NCBI RefSeq assembly: GCF_014202975.1
Contig: NZ_JACHHZ010000003.1
Coordinates: 806,001 to 870,000 of the forward strand
Direction: 5' to 3'
Origin: Povalibacter uvarum
Lineage (GTDB): Bacteria > Pseudomonadota > Gammaproteobacteria > Steroidobacterales > Steroidobacteraceae
Length of the DNA: 64,000 nucleotides
Below, piece by piece: positions 52,049 to 59,343 of the stretch. The position numbers were made by a program, and so were the translations under genes. The notes under the pieces were generated by a model. That model was not told the DNA's origin, made no database searches, and saw nothing but the letters and a program-made list of their open reading frames with translations. Positions within the stretch are counted from its first letter, which is position 1. Every line of letters begins with the position of its first letter.

Positions 52049-52245
52049 GTACGTGCCCTGACCAGTGGGTGGGTAGCTCGCTGCAAAGACTCCGGAGACG
52101 TCTTCACGGTTCCATCGCGGCGTTCCTTTCCATTGCGGTCGAGCGCGTCCGCCGCCAGGGCGAAGGCTACCGCCGCGATGAAAAGCACCCCAAGGACCGT
52201 TCCGACGATCAACCTTGCCGCTATTCCCAACATTGCCTTGCCCAT
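52045..52245 (-). CDS. Small single-pass membrane protein
   Basis: 66 residues with one strong hydrophobic helix (L-I-V-G-T-V-L-G-V-L-F-I-A-A-V-A-F-A-L) after a short basic N terminus, and a charged 30-residue tail. It is not conserved with anything I know. The support is the membrane helix and the ATGA junction with 51857-52048. The 220 bases upstream (52246-52465) hold no other convincing gene. Confidence 0.5.
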   Translation of the reverse strand: MGKAMLGIAARLIVGTVLGVLFIAAVAFALAADALDRNGKERRDGTVKTSPESLQRATHPLVRART

Positions 52246-52465
52246 TGCTCACAAGACCCACCTGCAGATTAGCCAGCGAGCCACCGATGATCATCGGGCC
52301 TCGCGGCATGACATTGATGCCGGCTGGCCACGAGTGGCGTGGGCAGCCGATCAGTGGGGCGCAGTGTGGCGGGCCGAGTCCACGAAAACATCGCTCTTTC
52401 GAGCCATGCGAGGGGTAACTAAAGAGAGGGGAGGCTGAAACTTTGTAGCCAGCTGATCGGCTGCT

Positions 52466-53845
52466 TCAATACACATCCCGTCGATATCGCCCTTCGACGG
52501 TCAACTGCTCCACCAGATCCGCGCCAAGGATCTGATGCAGAGCCGCATCGACGGCGGGGGCCATGCCCTGGAGGCTTCCGCATACGTAAACGGACGCGCC
52601 TGCAGCAATCCATGCGCGCACCAAGGGGGCGCGCTCGATCAATTGATGCTGCACGTAACGTCGTTCGGGCTGATCGCGCGAGAAGACGAGGTCGAGAATT
52701 TCGATCCGGGCTTCGCGTTGCCACAGATCGAGGTCGTTGCCGAAAAACCGGTCACGGTCCTCATTGCGCTCGCCGAAGATGAGCCAGTTCCGGAAATGGC
52801 CTGCCGCGACGCGCGCCTTGAGCAGGGATCGCAGGCCCGCGATGCCTGTGCCGTTGCCGATGAAGATCGAGGGACGATCATCGGCTGGGGCATGGAAGTT
52901 GGTGTTGGGTCGAATGCGCAGCGCGATGTCGTCGCCGATCGCGGCCTGTTGAATCAGCCAGCCGCTGCCGAGTCCGGGTTGACCATCGGGCCGCTGCATC
53001 TGCCGGATGAGCAATTCGACCGCACCATCCGTGGGCACCGATGCGATCGAGTATTCCCTGTGCGGCAGGGCGGCTCCATCGGTCCAGGTCGAATTGCGAG
53101 GATCGATCTCCGCGATATCGCCGGCATGCCATTGCGGTTGCACGTTGTCGCCGGGGGTGAGCGTGACGAGCCAGCACGGATCGCCTGCGCTGCCGGGATT
53201 GATGAGCTTCCGGTCAGCCAGTCGCCAGCGTTCGTAGCGCGGCGTCTCCCAATCCGCGAGATCGGGTTTGCCGCTGAGAACGCTCAACTGGTGTTGCCAG
53301 TGGCGCAGCGCTCCTTCGTCGCCGTTGTCGACTTCCACGACGTCGAACATGGGCGTCGCGCCCTGATGCCGCAGCCACGCATCGAGGCGATGGCCGAACG
53401 CGCAGAAGTTGTCGTACTCGCGATCGCCCAATGCGAGCACGGCGTAGCGCAGGTTCGATAGCGGGAGCTGGCGGCTCAGCGAATCGCGAACGAATCGTGC
53501 TGCCGGGTCAGGTGCGTCGCCTTCACCGGTCGTGCTGACGACGAACAGGGCTTGCGACACGGTCGGCAGATCATCGGCAGTCAGATCGGCGAGAGAGGCG
53601 ACGGAAGCGGTGCCGAGCGATTTCGCGGTCTGACCGGCGAGCTGTTCGGCAAAGCCGGTCTGGCTCGCGTAGGCAACGAGCGTCGAAGTGCTGGCGGTCC
53701 GGGCATCCCGCACACCGTCGATCGACGGCCGCGATCCGCGTCGTGCAGGACGCAGGCACCAGAAGGTGAAGATGATATACGCGACGAGAATGCACGCCGC
53801 GATGGTCAGGCGTGCCGTGCCGATCGCTTCGATTGCCGTGAGCAC
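52466..53845 (-). CDS. Membrane-anchored flavodoxin/FAD/NADPH reductase (CysJ-like)
   Basis: 459 residues from GTG 53845. One N-terminal transmembrane helix (I-A-A-C-I-L-V-A-Y-I-I-F-T-F-W-C-L) is followed by a flavodoxin domain (A-Y-A-S-Q-T-G-F-A near 60, S-T-T-G-E-G-D-A near 104, L-A-L-G-D-R-E-Y-D-N-F near 137) and a ferredoxin-reductase part (P-H-R-E-Y-S-I-A-S for FAD, I-G-N-G-T-G-I-A-G-L for NADPH, Y-V-C-G-S-L-Q-G-M-A). It moves electrons from NADPH through FAD and FMN. It is the last gene of the Fur-controlled row, so reducing ferric chelates is the likely role rather than sulfite reduction. Confidence 0.88.
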   Translation of the reverse strand: MLTAIEAIGTARLTIAACILVAYIIFTFWCLRPARRGSRPSIDGVRDARTASTSTLVAYASQTGFAEQLAGQTAKSLGTASVASLADLTADDLPTVSQALFVVSTTGEGDAPDPAARFVRDSLSRQLPLSNLRYAVLALGDREYDNFCAFGHRLDAWLRHQGATPMFDVVEVDNGDEGALRHWQHQLSVLSGKPDLADWETPRYERWRLADRKLINPGSAGDPCWLVTLTPGDNVQPQWHAGDIAEIDPRNSTWTDGAALPHREYSIASVPTDGAVELLIRQMQRPDGQPGLGSGWLIQQAAIGDDIALRIRPNTNFHAPADDRPSIFIGNGTGIAGLRSLLKARVAAGHFRNWLIFGERNEDRDRFFGNDLDLWQREARIEILDLVFSRDQPERRYVQHQLIERAPLVRAWIAAGASVYVCGSLQGMAPAVDAALHQILGADLVEQLTVEGRYRRDVY

Positions 53846-53867
53846 AGTCGGAAATGAGTCTTTCGGC

Positions 53868-53895
53868 GATGAGCGGCAACAGCGCGCCGCTCATC
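53868..53895. other. Intercistronic hairpin in the iron operon
   Basis: GATGAGCGGC-AACAGCGC-GCCGCTCATC, a perfect ten-base stem between the DUF4198 and reductase genes. The 3' arm and its flank (GCCGCTCATCGCTCA) are nearly repeated at 54802-54816. It may set relative mRNA stability. Confidence 0.5.
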
Positions 53896-53910
53896 GCTCA
53901 CAGCTCGCTG

Positions 53911-54717
53911 CTATTGCTGCAGTACTTCGAACGTCGCCACGTAGCTCACGCGACGCTGCTTCGCCTGCTTCACCGACGTCTTCTCGTCCTGGAGCGTGGC
54001 TTCGAGCCAGTACATGCCGGGTTCGGGCCACGTGACGGCGAACTCGCCGTTGCCGTCGGTCTTCACTTTGATCTCGTTCTGCTGATCGCGATAGCGCGTG
54101 CCGCCGGCGACGATTTCCAGTTCGAGATCCGCTGCGGGCTTGCCGTCGAGCAGGAAGCGGAATTTCGCTTCCTCGGTGGCGTAGAGATCGTTGGGATGCG
54201 TGATCGGCACGAGCTCGAGGCCGATGTTGTCAGCCTTCAGCGCCGTCGTCGTCGGCTTGCCCGCCGTCACGAAGGTTTCGACGCGACCCGCCGATTCGGA
54301 GACCTGCAGGTTGGCGGCGTTCTGCGGTACTTCCGTCGCGAACTTCTCAGCCGTGCCGCGCCAACGCTTGCGCTGGCCGTTCTCTTCGTAATTGGCGAAC
54401 AGGCCGCGATTCACGTTCGCGAGCCGATACGTGCCGTTCTGCGTGAGATGCAGGTCGAATGTCGTGCGGTACTTGCCGGTTGCGAGATTCTCGGGCTTCA
54501 CCGTCGAGCCATCCGGAGCAGTGATCACGAGGCCCTCCATGCGCAGCGGGACGTGATTGAAGTAGAACAGGTCGTTGGACACAGCCGCATCGACGGTGAC
54601 CCACTGATCGACCGTCGTCACGGTGGCGGAAGGAAGCAGCCAGGCTTTGTGGGCGTGGGCGGCGAAGGGGGCCGAGGCTGCGAGGAGTATCGTGGCGATC
54701 TTGAGCGCGTGTTTCAT
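53911..54717 (-). CDS. DUF4198-domain periplasmic protein
   Basis: 268 residues from ATG 54717, with GGAGA upstream and a signal peptide (residues 1-22, ending A-A-H-A). The mature start H-K-A-W-L-L-P-S is typical of DUF4198 (NikM-like), where the N-terminal His can contribute to metal binding. The body is beta-rich, with a late Ig-like part ([21 protein letters not shown]). It is in the row with DUF2271 and PepSY, which in many proteobacteria accompany iron or siderophore uptake genes. Confidence 0.86.
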   Translation of the reverse strand: MKHALKIATILLAASAPFAAHAHKAWLLPSATVTTVDQWVTVDAAVSNDLFYFNHVPLRMEGLVITAPDGSTVKPENLATGKYRTTFDLHLTQNGTYRLANVNRGLFANYEENGQRKRWRGTAEKFATEVPQNAANLQVSESAGRVETFVTAGKPTTTALKADNIGLELVPITHPNDLYATEEAKFRFLLDGKPAADLELEIVAGGTRYRDQQNEIKVKTDGNGEFAVTWPEPGMYWLEATLQDEKTSVKQAKQRRVSYVATFEVLQQ

Positions 54718-54773
54718 ACGAGAGTCTCCGGGCATATTCGAGGAATCGTGTCAGGGATCCGGCGGCGAGCGGC

Positions 54774-54808
54774 GAGCGGTGAGCCAACGGCCTTCTGGCT
54801 CGCCGCTC
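54774..54808. other. Second intercistronic hairpin in the iron operon
   Basis: GAGCGGTGAGCCA-acggccttc-TGGCTCGCCGCTC, a 13-base stem with one G-T pair between the DUF2271 and DUF4198 genes. Its sequence is related to the hairpin at 53868. Confidence 0.5.
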
Positions 54809-54814
54809 ATCGCC

Positions 54815-55321
54815 TCATTTCACATCCAGCGTAACCAAGCCCAGCTCCGTCTTGCCCTGGGCTGTGCCGTGCTGCTGCTTGCCCGGCCATTCGAATGGGA
54901 CGCGCAGCAGTTCGCGGCCGCCGACTTCGCGTGAAGCTTCGACGACGAGGTTGTACTTGCCGTTCTTCAGGCCGGCGAGCTGTTTGCTGTCGCCCTTGAA
55001 CGAGAGCGTGTGTTCACCGACCGGCCGGGTCGCGCCGGTGACGCCGTCGATCGGCATCGCTTCCGCCCGGCCGCCCCGACGCCACCATTGACGCAGGTCC
55101 TTGAGCCACTGCGTGCCGTCTTCCTTTTTCGGGTCGGTCTGGTACCAGACCGCGAGATGCTTCGCGATGCTCTGGTCTTCGTTCTCGATCCAGATCGCGA
55201 GGTAGGGACGGTGATACTCGGCGACGTTCAGCGTCGGGATCTGGACTTTGACGGTCAGCTCGGCCGCGGCGGCCGGAAGCGACAGCGCGCCGAGAATCGA
55301 AACCAGCAACAGCTTCTTCAT
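54815..55321 (-). CDS. DUF2271-domain periplasmic protein
   Basis: 168 residues from ATG 55321, eight bases after the PepSY stop. The signal peptide is K-K-L-L-L-V-S-I-L-G-A-L-S-L-P-A-A-A-A. The family features are P-Y-L-A-I-W-I-E-N near residue 43, the W-Y-Q-T-D-P-K-K block, K-D-L-R-Q-W-W-R-R, and V-D-G-V-T-G-A-T-R-P-type Gly-rich turn followed by a V-V-E-A-S-R-E-V-G-G end. Its function is undefined; the family regularly accompanies PepSY and DUF4198 proteins in iron-regulated rows. Confidence 0.88.
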   Translation of the reverse strand: MKKLLLVSILGALSLPAAAAELTVKVQIPTLNVAEYHRPYLAIWIENEDQSIAKHLAVWYQTDPKKEDGTQWLKDLRQWWRRGGRAEAMPIDGVTGATRPVGEHTLSFKGDSKQLAGLKNGKYNLVVEASREVGGRELLRVPFEWPGKQQHGTAQGKTELGLVTLDVK

Positions 55322-55329
55322 GATGTCTC

Positions 55330-55983
55330 TTAGTGAATGAACAGAATCGCAAGCAGCAGCGGCAGCACCAGTCCCAGCGTCACCATCGGCCAGGTCGCCG
55401 GCCGGTGGTTCGAATGCATCTTCAGCAGGAACAGACCCGTGACCGCAAAGATCAGCGCTGCGAACGCAAACACATCGATGAACAGACTCCACGCGGCGCC
55501 GGTGTTGCGGCCCTTGTGAAGATCGTTGAAATACGAAATCCAGCCGCGGTCCGTCAGTTCGTGCGTGACTTCGCCGCTCGCGAGATCGATCGTCATCCAC
55601 GCATCGCCGCCCGGACGCGGCAGCGACACATAGATCTCATCCTCTGACCACTCCGGCTTGCCGCTCTCGAGGCGTACCGACATCTGCTCCCGCACCCAGC
55701 GCACGAGATCCGCCGGCAGCGGGCGATTCGCGTCGCCTTCGCTTGCCTCCTCCTGCATCGACTCGAGCAGGGCAGGGGGAAGCTCCGACAGCGTCGTCGT
55801 GACTTCCGGCTTCGATGTGATCGCGCTCGCGTGATTCAGCGTGAAGCCGGTGATGCTGAAGAGAACCATGCCGATCAGGCACGCCGCGGCACTCACCCAA
55901 TGCCATTGGTGAAGGTGCTTCAGCCAGAACGCCCGGTTCTTCTGCTCCCGTGCTGTGGTTGGTGCGCGCGCCGCTTCGGCCAT
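55330..55983 (-). CDS. PepSY-associated transmembrane protein, first gene of the iron operon
   Basis: 217 residues with one N-terminal helix (S-A-A-A-C-L-I-G-M-V-L-F-S-I-T-G-F), a roughly 110-residue periplasmic PepSY-like part (I-T-S-K-P-E-V onwards; L-A-S-G-E-V-T-H-E-L), and two C-terminal helices. H-Q-W-H-W near residue 28 is common in these proteins. I chose ATG 55983, because the earlier ATGs at 56031/56028 lie inside the -10 box of the promoter described below. PepSY proteins are linked to ferric-siderophore reduction at the inner membrane. Confidence 0.88.
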   Translation of the reverse strand: MAEAARAPTTAREQKNRAFWLKHLHQWHWVSAAACLIGMVLFSITGFTLNHASAITSKPEVTTTLSELPPALLESMQEEASEGDANRPLPADLVRWVREQMSVRLESGKPEWSEDEIYVSLPRPGGDAWMTIDLASGEVTHELTDRGWISYFNDLHKGRNTGAAWSLFIDVFAFAALIFAVTGLFLLKMHSNHRPATWPMVTLGLVLPLLLAILFIH

Positions 55984-56026
55984 CGAATCGCTTTTGGAGG
56001 TCGGCAGGGTCTTGGAGGTCGAGGGC

Positions 56027-56055
56027 ATCATAGTGAGAATGATTCTTATTGGCAA
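56027..56055 (-). promoter_or_regulatory. Sigma70-type promoter with Fur box in the spacer
   Basis: On the minus strand: -35 TTGCCA (56055-56050), a 17-base spacer, -10 TATGAT (56032-56027). The spacer contains the complement of TGAGAATGATTCTTA (56034-56048), which matches the Fur 7-1-7 consensus TGATAATnATTATCA at 12 of 14 positions. Fe-Fur binding here would block polymerase, so the operon should be induced by iron limitation. Confidence 0.87.
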
Positions 56056-56073
56056 CGTATCCGAGAGCGCGCT

Positions 56074-56142
56074 CGTCATCCCCGGCGAACGCGGGCATCC
56101 ATGCGCATCAACAAGGTGGACCCCCGCCGGCGCGGGGACGAC
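56074..56142. repeat. Family A inverted pair, diverged
   Basis: CGTCATCCCCGGCGAACGCG plus GGCATCCATG, a spacer, and GTGGACCCCCGCCGGCGCGG plus GGACGACG. It shows more substitutions than other copies, so is perhaps older. It lies upstream of the divergent POT transporter and iron operon. Confidence 0.7.
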
Positions 56143-56199
56143 GAATCTTTCCTGTTACCCTGAATCCTGGTTCCTTCGATTCGCCGGAGCTGCCGAAGA

Positions 56200-57756
56200 A
56201 TGAACAACAACACCGCCGCGCCAACGACGGGACAGATGCCGCGACAGATCCCTTACATCATCGCGAACGAGGCCTGCGAACGATTCAGCTTCTACGGGAT
56301 GCGCAACATCCTGACGCCGTTTCTGGTCACGGCGCTGTTGCTGTACGCGCCTGAAGCGGAGCGGGCCGGGATCGCCAAGGATGTTTTTCATGCGTTCGTC
56401 ATCGGCGTCTATTTCTTCCCGCTGCTCGGCGGCTGGCTCGCCGACCGGTTCTTCGGCAAGTACAACACCGTCCTCTGGATGTCGCTGGTGTATTGCGCGG
56501 GGCATGCGTGCCTCGCGATGTTCGACGACAACCGCACCGGCTTCTACTTCGGCCTGTTCCTGATCGCGTTCGGCTCGGGCGGCATCAAACCGCTGGTCGT
56601 GTCGTTCGTCGGCGATCAGTTCGACCAGACCAACAAGCAACGGGCGAAGCTGGTCTTCGATGCGTTCTACTGGACGATCAACTTCGGATCGTTCTTCGCG
56701 TCGTTGCTGATGCCGATCTTCCTGCGCAAGTACGGACCGAGCGTGGCGTTCGGCATTCCCGGCATTCTCATGTTCATTGCGACGTTCGTGTTCTGGCTGG
56801 GCCGCAAGAAATATGTGCGGGTGCCGCCTGCGCCGCCGCACCCGGATTCGTTCCTGAATGTCGTGCGCACCGCGCTCACGTCGCGCTCGCCGGGAGATGG
56901 CAGGCAAGGGCTCGTGATCGCGATCGTAGGAGTCTTGCTCGCGATCGCCTCTTTCGGTCTCCTCGGTACATTGAGCTTCGTTGCCGTCGCCTGCATGGCG
57001 ATGGTGTTTCTGCTGGTTTTCGGCGGAGCAGGCGCGTGGATGCAGCTCGATCGCGCCCGGAGCATTCACCCGCAGGAAGCTGTCGACGGCGTTCGCGCGG
57101 TATTGCGCATTCTGATCGTGTTCGCGCTCATCACGCCGTTCTGGTCGCTGTTCGACCAGAAGGCGTCGACCTGGATCCTGCAGGCCGACCAGATGACCAA
57201 GCCGGAGTGGTTTCATTCGGCGCAGATGCAGGCACTGAATCCCGCTCTCGTGATGCTGCTCATTCCGTTCAATAATCTCGTGCTGTATCCCGCGCTTCGC
57301 CGCATCGGTATCGATCCCACGCCGCTGCGTCGCATGGGCTTCGGCATCGCGTTCTCGGGGCTCGCATGGATCGCGGCGGGAGCGATCCAACTCGAGATCG
57401 ATGGCGGCACGCCTGTGTCGGTAGCGTGGCAGGTGCTGCCTTACGCGCTGCTGACGTTCGGTGAAGTACTCGTATCCGCCACCGGCCTGGAGTTCGCCTA
57501 CAGCCAGGCGCCCGCGTCGATGAAGGGCGTGATCATGGCGTTCTGGTATCTCTCGAACACCGTCGGCAATCTCTGGGTCCTGCTCGCCAATGCCAGCGTC
57601 CGCAACGAAACGGTAACGGCCCACATCGAGAGCACGGGCTTGAGTGAGGCAGCGTTCCTCATGTTCTTCTTCGCGATGTTTGCGCTGGTAGTGGCGGGGA
57701 TCTTCGGGCTCTATGCGCGGCGGTATCCGATGCAGGATCACTACAGGACGGCGTGA
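56200..57756 (+). CDS. POT/PTR-family proton-dependent oligopeptide transporter
   Basis: 518 residues with about 14 transmembrane helices. The POT signature in TM1 (N-E-A-C-E-R-F-S-F-Y-G-M-R, i.e. E-x-x-E-R-F-x-F-Y-G) is at residues 23-35. The PTR2 motif is in G-S-G-G-I-K-P-L-V-V-S-F-V-G-D-Q-F near 125 and F-Y-W-T-I-N-F-G-S near 150. These proteins import di- and tripeptides with protons. Its stop abuts the stop of the convergent PepSY gene with no gap. Confidence 0.93.
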   Translation: MNNNTAAPTTGQMPRQIPYIIANEACERFSFYGMRNILTPFLVTALLLYAPEAERAGIAKDVFHAFVIGVYFFPLLGGWLADRFFGKYNTVLWMSLVYCAGHACLAMFDDNRTGFYFGLFLIAFGSGGIKPLVVSFVGDQFDQTNKQRAKLVFDAFYWTINFGSFFASLLMPIFLRKYGPSVAFGIPGILMFIATFVFWLGRKKYVRVPPAPPHPDSFLNVVRTALTSRSPGDGRQGLVIAIVGVLLAIASFGLLGTLSFVAVACMAMVFLLVFGGAGAWMQLDRARSIHPQEAVDGVRAVLRILIVFALITPFWSLFDQKASTWILQADQMTKPEWFHSAQMQALNPALVMLLIPFNNLVLYPALRRIGIDPTPLRRMGFGIAFSGLAWIAAGAIQLEIDGGTPVSVAWQVLPYALLTFGEVLVSATGLEFAYSQAPASMKGVIMAFWYLSNTVGNLWVLLANASVRNETVTAHIESTGLSEAAFLMFFFAMFALVVAGIFGLYARRYPMQDHYRTA

Positions 57757-59235
57757 TCACGTCCGTCTCTTCAGATGCTTCCATCCGATCACCACGCCGC
57801 TCACCGAGATCGTCAATCCCGCGAGCGATAACACCCACAGGAGCAGATCCCACGCGGGCCGCGCATTGAGCAACCAGCGGAAGTCGAAGCTGTGCAGTGC
57901 GTTGAAGAGCCAGCGGTGGATGCGATCGCTGTCGCGCATCCACCCGACGATCTTTCCCGTGCGGGGATCGACATGAACCCAGGTGTGATCGGCATCGTCG
58001 AACTTGAATCGGAGCACCGGCACACTCCGTTCGCCGCGCCGCGAGTACCAATACGCATCTTCGTGGTCGAGGGTCTCGCTCTCGACGAGCTTCGCATCGG
58101 CGAGCAGCTTGGGGGCCGCTGCCACCAAATCAGCTTCCCGCAACTGCGTCGTGTTGCCGGCCGCTGCATCGATGAGTTGCGTCTCACTGCGCTCGTTCAT
58201 CAGGACGATCGTCGGGCGCCCAAGTATCCAGACGAATGCGGCTTCGCGGGCGTTGCGATCGGTCAGTCGATGGAAGGTCGCCGCGTCCATCGGGAAATCT
58301 GCTTCTGTGTTTCCCGCGAACGCCGCGGTGCCTGCCGTGATCCGTCGCGGATCGAATGGTTTTTCCCAGGGAACGGGCGGGCCCATCGACAGCCAGCCGC
58401 TGAAGATCCATGTGAGAACGAATACGCCGCCGATGACGCCGGCGATGTGATGCCATGCCATCCAGCCGCGGAATGGCGTGACAGAGCTGTTCGGGTTGCC
58501 GCGACGAAGTCGCAGACGATCGATGCCGAGCCAGAGGCCGGTGATCGCACCGAAGATGCCGATGCCCGACGTCCACATGACGACCTGGCTCCACATCGGG
58601 CCATTCACACGCAGATCACGGAAGTAGAACCAGTGCAGGACTGCGCCGACCCAGTTCCATGCGCGTTCGCGTCGAGTGCTGTCGAGCACGATCTCGCCGG
58701 TGACCGACGATATGTACACCTCGGTGCCGGGAGCATCGTTCAACGGCACGAGATGCAGCGGACGGTGAGGGTTGTAAGTGCCCGCGACCGACCATTGATC
58801 GAGTTCGATCGTCGTGGCAACGGCTGGCTGCGCATCGGGTGCGCTCAGTCGTGCGATCGACAGCGCCTGCGACGGCGTGATGTGCTCGATGATGCGACCG
58901 TCGACGGCAGAGACGGCGCGAGTCGGCCATCCGTTTGCCACGACCTGGTAGACCGGTTCGCCGTTCATCATGACCAACCGGAAACTGCGGGGGAACTCGG
59001 CGAGCGAGAGGCCCTGCAAGACCCGCTCGGGTTCAATCCTGACCCGATTCCATTCGATGGCTCGTGAGCGGGACATGCGTTCCGCCGTCGTCAGTGACGG
59101 ATAGCCCACGTACATCATCACCAGGCCGGATGCGAACCAGACGACGAAGAGGATGCAGGTGATGATGCCGAGCCAGCGATGGCCAATGACCAGCCAGCGC
59201 AACGCAATCGACCCCAGGCTCTGCGATCCCGTCAT
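57757..59235 (-). CDS. PepSY-domain transmembrane protein (ferric-siderophore reductase-like)
   Basis: 492 residues from ATG 59235. Four transmembrane helices (L-G-I-I-T-C-I-L-F-V-V-W-F-A-S-G-L near 20; V-M-W-T-S-G-I-G-I-F-G-A-I-T-G-L near 220; I-A-G-V-I-G-G-V-F-V-L-T-W-I-F-S-G-W-L-S near 265; L-L-L-W-V-L-S-L-A-G-L-T-I-S-V near 468) are separated by two periplasmic PepSY regions. His residues near the helices (G-H-R-W-L-G; W-H-H-I-A-G) could bind haem. The TonB receptor lies 108 bases upstream on the same strand, which suggests that it acts on the compound the receptor imports. Confidence 0.87.
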   Translation of the reverse strand: MTGSQSLGSIALRWLVIGHRWLGIITCILFVVWFASGLVMMYVGYPSLTTAERMSRSRAIEWNRVRIEPERVLQGLSLAEFPRSFRLVMMNGEPVYQVVANGWPTRAVSAVDGRIIEHITPSQALSIARLSAPDAQPAVATTIELDQWSVAGTYNPHRPLHLVPLNDAPGTEVYISSVTGEIVLDSTRRERAWNWVGAVLHWFYFRDLRVNGPMWSQVVMWTSGIGIFGAITGLWLGIDRLRLRRGNPNSSVTPFRGWMAWHHIAGVIGGVFVLTWIFSGWLSMGPPVPWEKPFDPRRITAGTAAFAGNTEADFPMDAATFHRLTDRNAREAAFVWILGRPTIVLMNERSETQLIDAAAGNTTQLREADLVAAAPKLLADAKLVESETLDHEDAYWYSRRGERSVPVLRFKFDDADHTWVHVDPRTGKIVGWMRDSDRIHRWLFNALHSFDFRWLLNARPAWDLLLWVLSLAGLTISVSGVVIGWKHLKRRT

Positions 59236-59343
59236 GAATGTCGTCGATCCGGTGGAAGAAAGAGAGGTAGGTGTAGTTGCATGTGGCCCGCAACGCAACG
59301 TCCGGGGGTACTCGGCGTTGCGCGTCAGGCCCTGACACCTGCC

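Noticed and set aside
52466-53845. Annotation as sulfite reductase flavoprotein CysJ
   Set aside because: It has a membrane anchor, no CysI partner, and sits in a Fur-controlled row with PepSY, DUF2271 and DUF4198 genes.
55984-56079. Longer PepSY N terminus starting at 56079, 56031 or 56028
   Set aside because: These starts lie upstream of or inside the -10 box of the Fur-controlled promoter, so they would not be in the mRNA.
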